Below, piece after piece: positions 1-7,156 of a stretch of DNA of 13,371 nucleotides. Position 1 is the first letter of the stretch; every line of letters starts with the position of its first letter. The stretch comes from Sediminibacterium ginsengisoli (GTDB taxonomy: Bacteria; Bacteroidota; Bacteroidia; Chitinophagales; Chitinophagaceae), in the NCBI GenBank assembly GCA_943324415.2, contig CALPLN020000036.1, positions 1 to 13,371 of the forward strand. The letters are read 5' to 3'. The notes below the pieces were generated by a model. The model was not told the DNA's origin. It saw nothing but the letters and a program-made list of their open reading frames with translations, and made no database searches. Made by a program: the position numbers and the translations under genes.

Positions 1-891
1 AGTTTAGCCAAAACAGTTTTTGGTTTACAGTTCCCCAATCCAGTGGGACTAGGTGCAGGATTTGATAAAAACGCTGAACATTTAGATGCATTAGAGATGC
101 TAGGATTTGGCTTTGTTGAAATTGGCACAGTCACCCCTAAACCACAGGCAGGTAATGTAAAACCAAGATTGTTTAGAATCCCCGATCAAAAAGCGTTGAT
201 CAATCGCATGGGTTTTAACAACGATGGTGTTGAGCGCATTGCCAATAGATTGAAAGAAAGAAAATCAACAACAAATTCAACTTTAATTATTGGCGGTAAT
301 ATTGGCAAAAATAAAGTCACCGAAAACCAGGATGCTTGGAAAGATTATTGTACCAATTTTATTGGACTAGAGGAAGTGGTGGATTATTTTGTGGTGAATG
401 TGAGTTCTCCCAACACACCCGGCCTGCGTGAATTACAAGAAAAAGAAGCATTGAGAAAAATATTTTCTGAACTACAGCTACTGAATAAAAATAACAAACC
501 CATTCTATTAAAAATCGCACCCGATTTAGAAACAAGTGCATTGGATGATATCATTGCATTGACATCGGAAGTGAAAATAGATGGATTGGTGTCAAGTAAT
601 ACAACTTTAGATCGTAGTCTTCTAAATTCAATGAATTCAGCACGTGCAAAAATCATTGGCCCAGGTGGACTAAGTGGTCAGCCATTACTTAGCAAATCAA
701 ATCAAGTTTTAGACTACCTCTACAAAGGGATTGGAGATCGACTTCCAATTATCGCAAGTGGTGGTATTTTTAAACCCGAAGATGCGAAGGCAAAATTGGA
801 TGCAGGTGCAAGTCTAGTGCAAGTTTGGACTGGATTTATTTATGAAGGACCTGCCATTGTAAAAAATATATTGCAAGGGATCAAAAAGTAA
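1..891 (+). CDS. pyrD: Dihydroorotate dehydrogenase (quinone), class 2, 5'-truncated
   Basis: This enzyme oxidises dihydroorotate to orotate in de novo pyrimidine synthesis, passing electrons through FMN to membrane quinone. The frame is open from the first base of the window (reading SLAKTVFGLQFPNPVGLGAG), so the start and the N-terminal membrane-associating segment lie upstream. A GTG at 43 sits inside the conserved FPNPVGLGAGFDKNAEH block and is not the start. Visible family signatures are GFGFVEIGTVTPKPQ near the N-terminal side, NRMGFNNDG, and VVNVSSPNTPGLRELQ, where a Ser occupies the catalytic-base region; that is typical of class 2 enzymes (class 1 uses Cys). The C-terminal phosphate-binding motifs for FMN are SGGIFKPEDA and GASLVQVWTGFIYEGP. 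The gene converges on the DUF5686 gene with 46 bases between the stop codons. The identification is firm; only the missing 5' end is uncertain. Confidence 0.96.
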   Translation, partial: SLAKTVFGLQFPNPVGLGAGFDKNAEHLDALEMLGFGFVEIGTVTPKPQAGNVKPRLFRIPDQKALINRMGFNNDGVERIANRLKERKSTTNSTLIIGGNIGKNKVTENQDAWKDYCTNFIGLEEVVDYFVVNVSSPNTPGLRELQEKEALRKIFSELQLLNKNNKPILLKIAPDLETSALDDIIALTSEVKIDGLVSSNTTLDRSLLNSMNSARAKIIGPGGLSGQPLLSKSNQVLDYLYKGIGDRLPIIASGGIFKPEDAKAKLDAGASLVQVWTGFIYEGPAIVKNILQGIKK

Positions 892-937
892 AATGTGAAG
901 GGGTCGTCATTGCCCTAATATCCAATATTTTGAACTG

Positions 938-3454
938 CTAAAGACTGACTCTGAAGCTTCCAAAAATACCGAATGAGGAGGGTGTTGCAGTTTGTAATTG
1001 TGTATCGCTTAATCGCCAAACAAAATCAATTCTAAAAAACTTTGCAATATTCTCTATGCCTGTGCCAATTTCTGCATAGGGCTTAGATTTTAGTGAATTG
1101 AAGGGATGCCTCCCAATAAAATTTAATTGTTGATTCTCCGTTGACAATCCCCCTACTACAGCCTTCGCACTCCAAAATTGTCTCCATTTTGTTTTTTTCA
1201 ATAAGGGCAGATATCTTAAAATTCCCTTCCCAATTTTATGTTCGATATTCATACCTATAAATTCATCGCTGATAAATTCATATCGTTGCATTAAATTAAA
1301 TGCATACTTATTGTAATAGCTCATTTCATTACCCGGCATGATATCTAAAAATGGATAGCTTGTTTTACCCCAGGTCTTTCCTGCAAACACACTATAATAA
1401 ATATTTCCAAAAGGTGTGATGGGCAAATAGTCATTCACACTAAAATTTAGTTTTTGATACTTATTCGGAGTACCTAGTACACCTTCTAATGCTTTAGTGT
1501 ACTTAAGCTCCACCACAGGATACAAGCTTCCAAAACCATATCGAGAAAAATTACTTTCTAAATAACGTTCTTGATACGCGAACCTCAAACCAACACTTGC
1601 CTCTACCGCATGCATCCAATCTCCACCCCCAATATTGGTATTGTATATCCTAGGCAAATTCAACAATGGATCGTACTGCTTTTCAGCCAAGCCCCAGGTA
1701 AGCTGGAATCCTTTATTATTCTCATGAAAGAATTCAACTTTCTTTTGAGTCAATTGTAAAAATTTGAATGGAATATTAGGCCTTCTCAAAGCGGTACCAA
1801 ATAAATTATCATTGTTGATCTGATCAAAATATTCTTGCCCGAATTCTAAATCAGAATGATATTCTGCCTTGATATAGCTTAAAGGACTTTGCTTGAATTG
1901 ATACATTGCCCCTAATTCACCTTTTGATTTTTGATCTCTAAATCCATAAGCGCCATATCCGTAAAAATTCCAGTGTTTACTAAATCCCTTGTTGGTGGCT
2001 ATATCTGCCCTCAACCTCAACCCCTCCCATTGATCCGCGCTAATCACATTGAACCAAGGACCCAATGTAAGGTTCCCCACTTCCTTAATGCCTTTAACCA
2101 AGAACTCGGCAGATTGCTTATAAAATAAAAATGTTTTGTTTTTATTCAAGGTATCTAATAATGTATATACAGCCTGTTCTGTCTTCGCCAATGGCTCATG
2201 ACGCATTTGTTGCCATGCAGCTTCATTATTGTTATTGCTATTGGGTAAAAGCCTGATCTCTGGATTTTTCACTGTACTATTTAAGATAGCATCAATTTTA
2301 CTGTCGTTGATTTTAACCGATCTGTAGGTGGTTGTTTTGCGTCCTTTAATCCCTAGTTTATCTTTTCCTCCTGGAGCGAAATCTGCCACGAAACGATCTT
2401 TGGCTAAAAACCAAATTGAATCATTGACTAATGTATATTCCTGAATTAGGGTGAGTGCTTGCAAGAAATTGATGTCTGCAAAAGTAGATGGCCTTAATGT
2501 GATTTTCTGAATAGCAAAACTGGTATCATTGACCCAACAGTCTCCTTCAAAAGTTAATTCATTGGAATGCTTTGGCTTAATAAGCAAATGGACCAATCGC
2601 TTTCCATTCAAATAAGCCGTATCTGCTAGTTTAAATTGATAGTAGGTGTCTGCATTGGTATTGAATGGACTAATGAATTCTCTGTTAAAAACAGGAATCA
2701 CATTTTTGTAGACATTGATATTTTGATAGGTCCCACCTAGCTCTTTGATCAAGGTCTCATTTTCAATTCCGTTCGTTCTAGTATTTTGTATCTCTTCTAA
2801 TATTTTTGCAGGATTGGATTGATAATAATAATTGGAAATTGTCTCCGTGATATAAATAGGCAGAAAGGATTGATGCGTGTCTGTCGTATCAATATAATCA
2901 AACACAAAATCCAATGGCTTGATTAAACTATTTTTCGCCATTTTATCTTTACGCACATTGATCAAATCCACTTCCAACTTATTGTACAATTCGTAGCTAT
3001 AATTTTGTTTGAGCGCCGGATTATTGAAGGCTTTTTTAGACATTATTTTTTTCCAAAACCACAAAGAACGATTGTATTTGGATTTGACAACCGCTTCTTG
3101 TTTTGCAGCTTGTACAAAAAGATGAATGACCCCTATTGAGCCCTCATTTAATTTAGACAATGGGATTTGCAAACTTGTATACCCCACACTTTGTAAAATC
3201 AACGTGTCTTGTATGCCAAAAGAAGAATAAGGAATAGAAAAATTACCAGCAGAATCGGTAATGACGCCTCTTTTAGCTAAAGCATAGGAAACAGATGCAA
3301 AGGGTATTGGCTCCTCACTCTGATGATCGGCCAATTTGCCTTTTAGTTGGTTCGTTGGAAGGTTTTGAGCATGTACTTTTGAATGAAAACCCAATAAAAT
3401 AGTACCTACTGTCAGACAAAAATAAAAGAGATGTGACAACCGTTTCTTACTCAT
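938..3454 (-). CDS. DUF5686 family outer-membrane-type protein with carboxypeptidase-like regulatory domain
   Basis: A large exported protein of 838 residues from the ATG at 3454. Residues 1 to about 29 form a signal peptide (MSKKRL, then a hydrophobic core, then KVHAQN). Next is a carboxypeptidase-D-regulatory-like beta-sandwich domain (about residues 36-105, with the typical PIPFASVSY and TDSAGNFSIPY segments). The DUF5686 region follows, including LPIYITETISNYYYQ, and the C-terminal half is rich in alternating aromatic residues, as expected for outer-membrane beta-strands, ending SFRVSL. The domain order matches DUF5686 proteins that are widespread in Bacteroidota; their exact function is not known to me. 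An upstream in-frame ATG at 3508 would add 18 polar residues before the signal peptide, and those codons overlap an exact TAnnTTTG promoter element (3459-3466), so I prefer 3454. It is divergent from the metallo-hydrolase gene. Its surface or outer-membrane location is inferred. Confidence 0.85.
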   Translation of the reverse strand: MSKKRLSHLFYFCLTVGTILLGFHSKVHAQNLPTNQLKGKLADHQSEEPIPFASVSYALAKRGVITDSAGNFSIPYSSFGIQDTLILQSVGYTSLQIPLSKLNEGSIGVIHLFVQAAKQEAVVKSKYNRSLWFWKKIMSKKAFNNPALKQNYSYELYNKLEVDLINVRKDKMAKNSLIKPLDFVFDYIDTTDTHQSFLPIYITETISNYYYQSNPAKILEEIQNTRTNGIENETLIKELGGTYQNINVYKNVIPVFNREFISPFNTNADTYYQFKLADTAYLNGKRLVHLLIKPKHSNELTFEGDCWVNDTSFAIQKITLRPSTFADINFLQALTLIQEYTLVNDSIWFLAKDRFVADFAPGGKDKLGIKGRKTTTYRSVKINDSKIDAILNSTVKNPEIRLLPNSNNNNEAAWQQMRHEPLAKTEQAVYTLLDTLNKNKTFLFYKQSAEFLVKGIKEVGNLTLGPWFNVISADQWEGLRLRADIATNKGFSKHWNFYGYGAYGFRDQKSKGELGAMYQFKQSPLSYIKAEYHSDLEFGQEYFDQINNDNLFGTALRRPNIPFKFLQLTQKKVEFFHENNKGFQLTWGLAEKQYDPLLNLPRIYNTNIGGGDWMHAVEASVGLRFAYQERYLESNFSRYGFGSLYPVVELKYTKALEGVLGTPNKYQKLNFSVNDYLPITPFGNIYYSVFAGKTWGKTSYPFLDIMPGNEMSYYNKYAFNLMQRYEFISDEFIGMNIEHKIGKGILRYLPLLKKTKWRQFWSAKAVVGGLSTENQQLNFIGRHPFNSLKSKPYAEIGTGIENIAKFFRIDFVWRLSDTQLQTATPSSFGIFGSFRVSL

Positions 3455-3458
3455 TCCG

Positions 3459-3466
3459 CAAAGGTA
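3459..3466 (-). promoter_or_regulatory. Putative -7 element TACCTTTG for the DUF5686 gene
   Basis: An exact match to the Bacteroidota primary-sigma -7 consensus TAnnTTTG, read on the minus strand. Only four bases (CGGA) separate it from the ATG at 3454, so transcription would start at or next to the start codon and the mRNA could be leaderless. No clear -33 element was seen. The match also lies in frame within codons of the longer 3508 start, so coincidence is possible. Confidence 0.45.
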
Positions 3467-3520
3467 ACACCTATTTATTTTTTTAATGTATTTAAAGTCA
3501 CCATTCATCCAATTTGCTTG

Positions 3521-3528
3521 TAACTTTG
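3521..3528 (+). promoter_or_regulatory. Putative -7 element TAACTTTG for the metallo-hydrolase gene
   Basis: An exact TAnnTTTG match 15 bases upstream of the ATG at 3544, on the correct strand and in the divergent gap between two genes. The same octamer, TAACTTTG, precedes the korA-like gene at 13149. A -33 TTG at the expected distance is not convincing. Confidence 0.55.
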
Positions 3529-3543
3529 TATAAAGTTTAATCC

Positions 3544-4197
3544 ATGTTGACCATTCATTCTTTTTGTTTCAATGCATTTCAAGAAAACACCTACGTTTTA
3601 TACAATGCCGAAAAAGAAGCCATTATCGTTGATCCAGGTTGCTATTTAAAAAATGAGCAAGCGCAATTAGCCAACTTCATCTCTGAACATAGTTTGACCC
3701 CCACTTTACTACTCAATACACATTGTCATTTAGACCATGTATTTGGCAACAATTTCGTAAGTGAACAATACGGGTTGACTGCTTTGTTTCATCAAAAAGA
3801 GCAAGCCGTTATAGACCGTTTGCCAGAAGGTGGTGCAAGATGGGGCGTCCCGACTGAGGCTTACAAAGGCAAAGTGCAGTATATTGTACAAGACGAATTG
3901 ATCCAGTTTGGCAAAGAGGTATTTAAAGTACTTGAAACACCTGGACATTCACCTGGAAGTGTTTGCTTTTACCATGAAGCACAAGACTTCTTAATTGGTG
4001 GGGATTTGATTTTCAAAGATGGTGTAGGAAGAACAGATTTACCAGGAAGCAATCCATTGGATTTAATTAAAAGTATACAGACGCAGATACTCCCTTTACC
4101 AGATACCATGACCATCTATTCAGGCCATGGCCCTGCTACCACTTGGGGGAGAGAGAAAAAAGCAAACCCCTATATTTTACATTTATTAAAGGGCTAG
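3544..4197 (+). CDS. Glyoxalase II-like metallo-beta-lactamase-fold hydrolase
   Basis: A 217-residue cytoplasmic hydrolase of the metallo-beta-lactamase fold. The full set of metal ligands is visible: H60, H62, D64 and H65 in THCHLDH, H135 in TPGHSPGS, D154 in IGGDLIF, and H195 in YSGHGPATTWGREK. The sequence pattern is that of the short glyoxalase II-like (YcbL-type) group, which hydrolyses thioesters such as S-D-lactoylglutathione or related compounds. It lacks the longer C-terminal domain of classical GloB, so the physiological substrate cannot be named. There is no signal peptide. It heads a run of four plus-strand genes, with 85 bases before the response regulator, and it diverges from the DUF5686 gene. 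The fold and metal site are certain; substrate specificity is open. Confidence 0.9.
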   Translation: MLTIHSFCFNAFQENTYVLYNAEKEAIIVDPGCYLKNEQAQLANFISEHSLTPTLLLNTHCHLDHVFGNNFVSEQYGLTALFHQKEQAVIDRLPEGGARWGVPTEAYKGKVQYIVQDELIQFGKEVFKVLETPGHSPGSVCFYHEAQDFLIGGDLIFKDGVGRTDLPGSNPLDLIKSIQTQILPLPDTMTIYSGHGPATTWGREKKANPYILHLLKG

Positions 4198-4282
4198 ATG
4201 ACTTGTTTTTAGTTAACAATTTGATAATACAATTCAACTGAAGCGTTCTGCTGATTAAACGGTATTTTTACGTTAGAAAATT

Positions 4283-4966
4283 ATGGAACCCAATCCGATC
4301 AAAATATTAATCGCAGACGATGAACCCGATATCATCGAAATTATAAGCTTCCACTTAATCAAAGCGGGCTATGAAGTTGATTCGGCGAAAGATGGAAGTG
4401 AAGCAATTGAGAAAGCAAAACAATTCAATCCAGACTGCATCATATTGGATGTGATGATGCCTAAACGAACTGGATTCGAAGTTTGTGAATATTTAAGAAG
4501 CAATAAGCAATTTGACAAAACCTTGATTGTTTTGTTAACCGCACTGAATGACGAAGCCTCTCATATCAAAGGTTTAGAATTAGGAGGAGACGATTTTATC
4601 AATAAGCCAATTAGTCCAAAAGTTTTAGTGAGCAGGATCAGTGCTTTATTTAGGAGAATACAACCTGCTACCACTGAGTCTAGAACTTTAACAATCAAAG
4701 ACCTTGTAATTGATGCAGAGCAATACAAGACAGTCCTAAACGGCGTTGTTCATGTATTGGCCAAAAAAGAATTTGAATTACTCTACTTATTAGCAGCACA
4801 ACCTGGTCGCGTATTTTTAAGAAACGAAATCTTATCTCAAGTCTGGGGCAACGATGTGATTGTTGGTGATAGAACCATTGATGTACATATCAGAAAAATC
4901 AGGGTTAAGCTAGGTATCGATTGTATTACGACTGTTAAAGGGGTAGGTTATAAGTTCGATTACTAG
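4283..4966 (+). CDS. Two-component response regulator, OmpR/PhoB type
   Basis: A 227-residue DNA-binding response regulator. The receiver domain spans about residues 1-122: the acidic pair D12/D13 in IADDEP, the phospho-acceptor D56 in ILDVMMP, the switch Thr T86 in LLTALND, and the conserved Lys K108 in INKPIS. An OmpR-type winged-helix domain covers about residues 133-227, with the signature DRTIDVHIRKIRVKLG and the closing TVKGVGYKFDY. All key phosphorylation residues are present, so it should be a conventional phospho-switch. The sensor kinase gene follows 78 bases downstream on the same strand and is the obvious partner. The target genes cannot be read from the sequence. Possible near-consensus -7 elements (TATTTTTA at 4263, TACGTTAG at 4269) lie just before the start, each with one mismatch to TAnnTTTG. 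Confidence 0.94.
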   Translation: MEPNPIKILIADDEPDIIEIISFHLIKAGYEVDSAKDGSEAIEKAKQFNPDCIILDVMMPKRTGFEVCEYLRSNKQFDKTLIVLLTALNDEASHIKGLELGGDDFINKPISPKVLVSRISALFRRIQPATTESRTLTIKDLVIDAEQYKTVLNGVVHVLAKKEFELLYLLAAQPGRVFLRNEILSQVWGNDVIVGDRTIDVHIRKIRVKLGIDCITTVKGVGYKFDY

Positions 4967-5007
4967 TTTGGATAATTGGAATCAAGGATTATTTAAACAG
5001 AATTGAA

Positions 5008-5015
5008 TACCTTCG
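5008..5015 (+). promoter_or_regulatory. Possible -7 element TACCTTCG for the histidine kinase gene
   Basis: One mismatch to TAnnTTTG, 29 bases upstream of the kinase ATG at 5045. If real, the kinase could be transcribed separately from the response regulator. The evidence is weak and rests on a single near-match in an AT-rich gap. Confidence 0.25.
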
Positions 5016-5018
5016 TAC

Positions 5019-5033
5019 AAGGTCCTTGACCTT
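5019..5033 (+). repeat. Short inverted repeat before the kinase gene
   Basis: AAGGTC, then CTT, then GACCTT forms a perfect 6-bp inverted repeat with a 3-base spacer, ending 11 bases before the kinase start codon. As RNA it would be a small hairpin in the leader near the ribosome entry site; as DNA it could be a protein-binding site. It is not followed by a T-run, so it is not a standard terminator. Its function is unknown and chance occurrence is possible. Confidence 0.4.
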
Positions 5034-5044
5034 TATTACAAAAC

Positions 5045-6088
5045 ATGTTTAAAGAAAAAAATCTTTCGCCAAAACAATTGGCACTATTAACTGCATTACT
5101 TGTATCAAGCTTAATTGCATTGAGTGTATTTGTATTGATAGCCAACTGGAAATTACTTTTAGTTTATTTCATTGCGTGTTTTATTGTCATCTACCTATTG
5201 GTCTACCAAATACTCGAATTTTTCATTTACAGGAAAATAAAGCTCATTTATAAATTGATCTCCTATACCAAGGCCAGTAAAAGAGAAGAAGCTTATCAAA
5301 AATATATCTTACCTCAAAAAGGAATCGATGATGTAAGAGTAGATGTGGAACTATGGGCAGCACAAAAAGTAAATGAAATCCAACAATTGCAGTCTAACGA
5401 ACAGTTTAGAAAAGAATTTCTGCAAAATCTTTCGCATGAAATCAAAACACCCATTTTTGCCATTCAAGGTTATTTGGAGTTGCTAGCAGATGGCGCCATT
5501 GAAGATCCTACACTCAGTAAGAAATTCATTGGTCAAGCCGAAGCCAATGTGCAACGTTTAGTAGGTCTTTTGAATGACGTGGATGTGATTACCAACTTAG
5601 AGATCAACAAAGAACCAATTCTCAAACAACATTTTGTAATTCAAGACCTCATCACCGAAGTGGTCCAAAACTTGAATGTTAAATTGCTGAAGAAAAATAT
5701 ACAATTTCAATTTAAAAAAGGAAGTGAAGTACCCGTGGAGGTTTTTGCTGATAAAAATAAAATTTACCAGGTCCTAGTCAATGTGTTTTCAAACGCAGTC
5801 AAATATGGCAAGATTGATGGTCAGATTACCGCAAGCGTTTATCACCTAGAAGATAAAAAAGTCTTGATTGAAATCAGTGACAATGGCATTGGGATAGAAG
5901 AAGCCCATATTCCAAGATTGTTTGAACGTTTTTACAGAACAGATGATGCTAGAAGTAGAGAGGTTGGAGGAACTGGATTGGGACTTGCCATCTGTAAACA
6001 CATTATTGAAGCACATGGTGAAAGCATCCACATTAGAAGCCAATTGAACGTTGGGACCACTGTTGGATTTACATTGCCACAACAATAA
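5045..6088 (+). CDS. Membrane sensor histidine kinase with minimal sensing region
   Basis: A 347-residue HisKA/HATPase_c kinase, the likely partner of the response regulator just upstream. Two transmembrane helices (about residues 12-34 and 37-60) are joined by a turn of a few residues, so there is essentially no periplasmic sensor domain. A linker of about 60 residues follows (no obvious HAMP or PAS domain), then the dimerisation domain with the phospho-acceptor H131 in NLSHEIKTP. The ATPase domain has an N-box (N246 and N250 in NVFSNAVKYG), a G1 box DNGIG at 279-283, an F-box RLFERFYR at 291-298 and a G2 box GGTGLGLA at 308-315. All catalytic motifs are intact. The architecture is like PhoR-type or intramembrane-sensing kinases; the signal cannot be deduced. 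The galE start lies 51 bases downstream. Confidence 0.93.
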   Translation: MFKEKNLSPKQLALLTALLVSSLIALSVFVLIANWKLLLVYFIACFIVIYLLVYQILEFFIYRKIKLIYKLISYTKASKREEAYQKYILPQKGIDDVRVDVELWAAQKVNEIQQLQSNEQFRKEFLQNLSHEIKTPIFAIQGYLELLADGAIEDPTLSKKFIGQAEANVQRLVGLLNDVDVITNLEINKEPILKQHFVIQDLITEVVQNLNVKLLKKNIQFQFKKGSEVPVEVFADKNKIYQVLVNVFSNAVKYGKIDGQITASVYHLEDKKVLIEISDNGIGIEEAHIPRLFERFYRTDDARSREVGGTGLGLAICKHIIEAHGESIHIRSQLNVGTTVGFTLPQQ

Positions 6089-6114
6089 CTGGTTCTTTTT
6101 CTCTAATAATTTCG

Positions 6115-6122
6115 TTTCTTTG
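6115..6122 (+). promoter_or_regulatory. Possible -7 element TTTCTTTG for galE
   Basis: One mismatch to TAnnTTTG (T in place of A at the second position), 17 bases upstream of the galE ATG. That is the same distance as the exact elements elsewhere in the window. It suggests galE may have its own promoter rather than depending only on the two-component operon. Confidence 0.3.
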
Positions 6123-6139
6123 TATTCTAAATTTTTTTA

Positions 6140-7156
6140 ATGCAAACTATTCTAGTTACTGGTGGATGTGGATTTATTGGCGCGCACACCATTGTGGATT
6201 TGATTGAAAATGGATTCAACGTCATCTCTATCGACAATTTATCAAGAGCATCAGATCAATCCTTATTGGGCATTGAAAAAATAACAGGTAAAAAAATCAC
6301 GAATTATACAGTTGATTTAACGGATAAGGCAGCGACAGAAGCTGTTTTTATAGCAAACCCTGGCATTATTGGTATGATTCATTTTGCAGCCTATAAAGCA
6401 GTTGGAGAATCAGTTGAAAAGCCACTTGATTATTACGAGAACAATATTAGCTCCTTAGTCCATTTATTGCAGATGGCAGTAAAATACAATGCACCTCATT
6501 TTATATTCTCCTCTTCTTGTACGGTTTACGGCAATCCTGATACCATTCCAGTGACAGAAAAAACACCATTACAAACTGCTGCATCGCCTTATGGTGCAAC
6601 CAAACAAATGGGAGAGACCATTGTAAAAGATGCTGCATTTGCACATCCTTTATCAACTATCTTACTTAGGTATTTTAATCCTGTAGGAGCGCATCCATCT
6701 ACTGCCATTGGTGAACTGCCAATAGGTCGTCCACAAAACCTAGTACCTGCAATTACACAAACAGCTATTGGCAAACTACCTAAGATGCAAGTGCATGGTG
6801 CCGATTACGATACTCGTGACGGAAGCTGTATTAGAGACTATATCCATGTATGCGATATTGCACATGCACATACACTTGCAATACAATATTCGATTAAAAA
6901 CAATCAGCCCAATAGTTGCGAGATCTTTAATCTTGGAACAGGCAATGGCATTACCGTATTAGAAGCCATCCATGCATTTGAAAAAGTGAGTGGCGTAAAA
7001 TTGAATTATGAAATTGGACCACGCAGAGCAGGTGATATTGTTTCTATTTATGCCAACAATGACCATGCAGTAAATCAATTAGGCTGGAGCTGCAAATATG
7101 ATTTGGAAGATATGATGCGCACTGCTTGGCAATGGGAACAGCACTTGGCGAAATAA
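6140..7156 (+). CDS. galE: UDP-glucose 4-epimerase
   Basis: An NAD-dependent extended short-chain dehydrogenase (338 residues, the usual GalE length) that interconverts UDP-glucose and UDP-galactose for the Leland pathway and surface-sugar synthesis. The Rossmann motif TGGCGFIGAH is at residues 7-16, the SSSCTVYG strand at 124-131, and the catalytic Y151 and K155 are in SPYGATK. The RYFNPVGAHPS and RDYIHV (232-237) signatures are typical of GalE. In the C-terminal GPRRAGDIVSIYAN segment, the position matching the E. coli gatekeeper Tyr299 appears to be Ile, which in this family can go with acceptance of N-acetylated UDP-sugars; this is my hand alignment and only suggestive. The stop codon abuts the convergent prfA stop with no bases between. 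It is the last of four plus-strand genes. Confidence 0.95.
   Translation: MQTILVTGGCGFIGAHTIVDLIENGFNVISIDNLSRASDQSLLGIEKITGKKITNYTVDLTDKAATEAVFIANPGIIGMIHFAAYKAVGESVEKPLDYYENNISSLVHLLQMAVKYNAPHFIFSSSCTVYGNPDTIPVTEKTPLQTAASPYGATKQMGETIVKDAAFAHPLSTILLRYFNPVGAHPSTAIGELPIGRPQNLVPAITQTAIGKLPKMQVHGADYDTRDGSCIRDYIHVCDIAHAHTLAIQYSIKNNQPNSCEIFNLGTGNGITVLEAIHAFEKVSGVKLNYEIGPRRAGDIVSIYANNDHAVNQLGWSCKYDLEDMMRTAWQWEQHLAK

Noticed and set aside
43..45. GTG as the start of the dihydroorotate dehydrogenase
   Set aside because: The frame stays open to base 1 and the upstream residues (FGLQFPNP) are conserved in class 2 enzymes, so the gene is simply truncated by the window edge.
384..656. Antisense open frames within pyrD
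   Set aside because: No recognisable domain, no start-region signal, and complete overlap with a conserved gene; they are shadows of its codon use.
917..929. AATAT-CCA-ATATT as a terminator between pyrD and DUF5686
   Set aside because: The stem is five A-T pairs with no GC content and no T-run after it; too weak to call.
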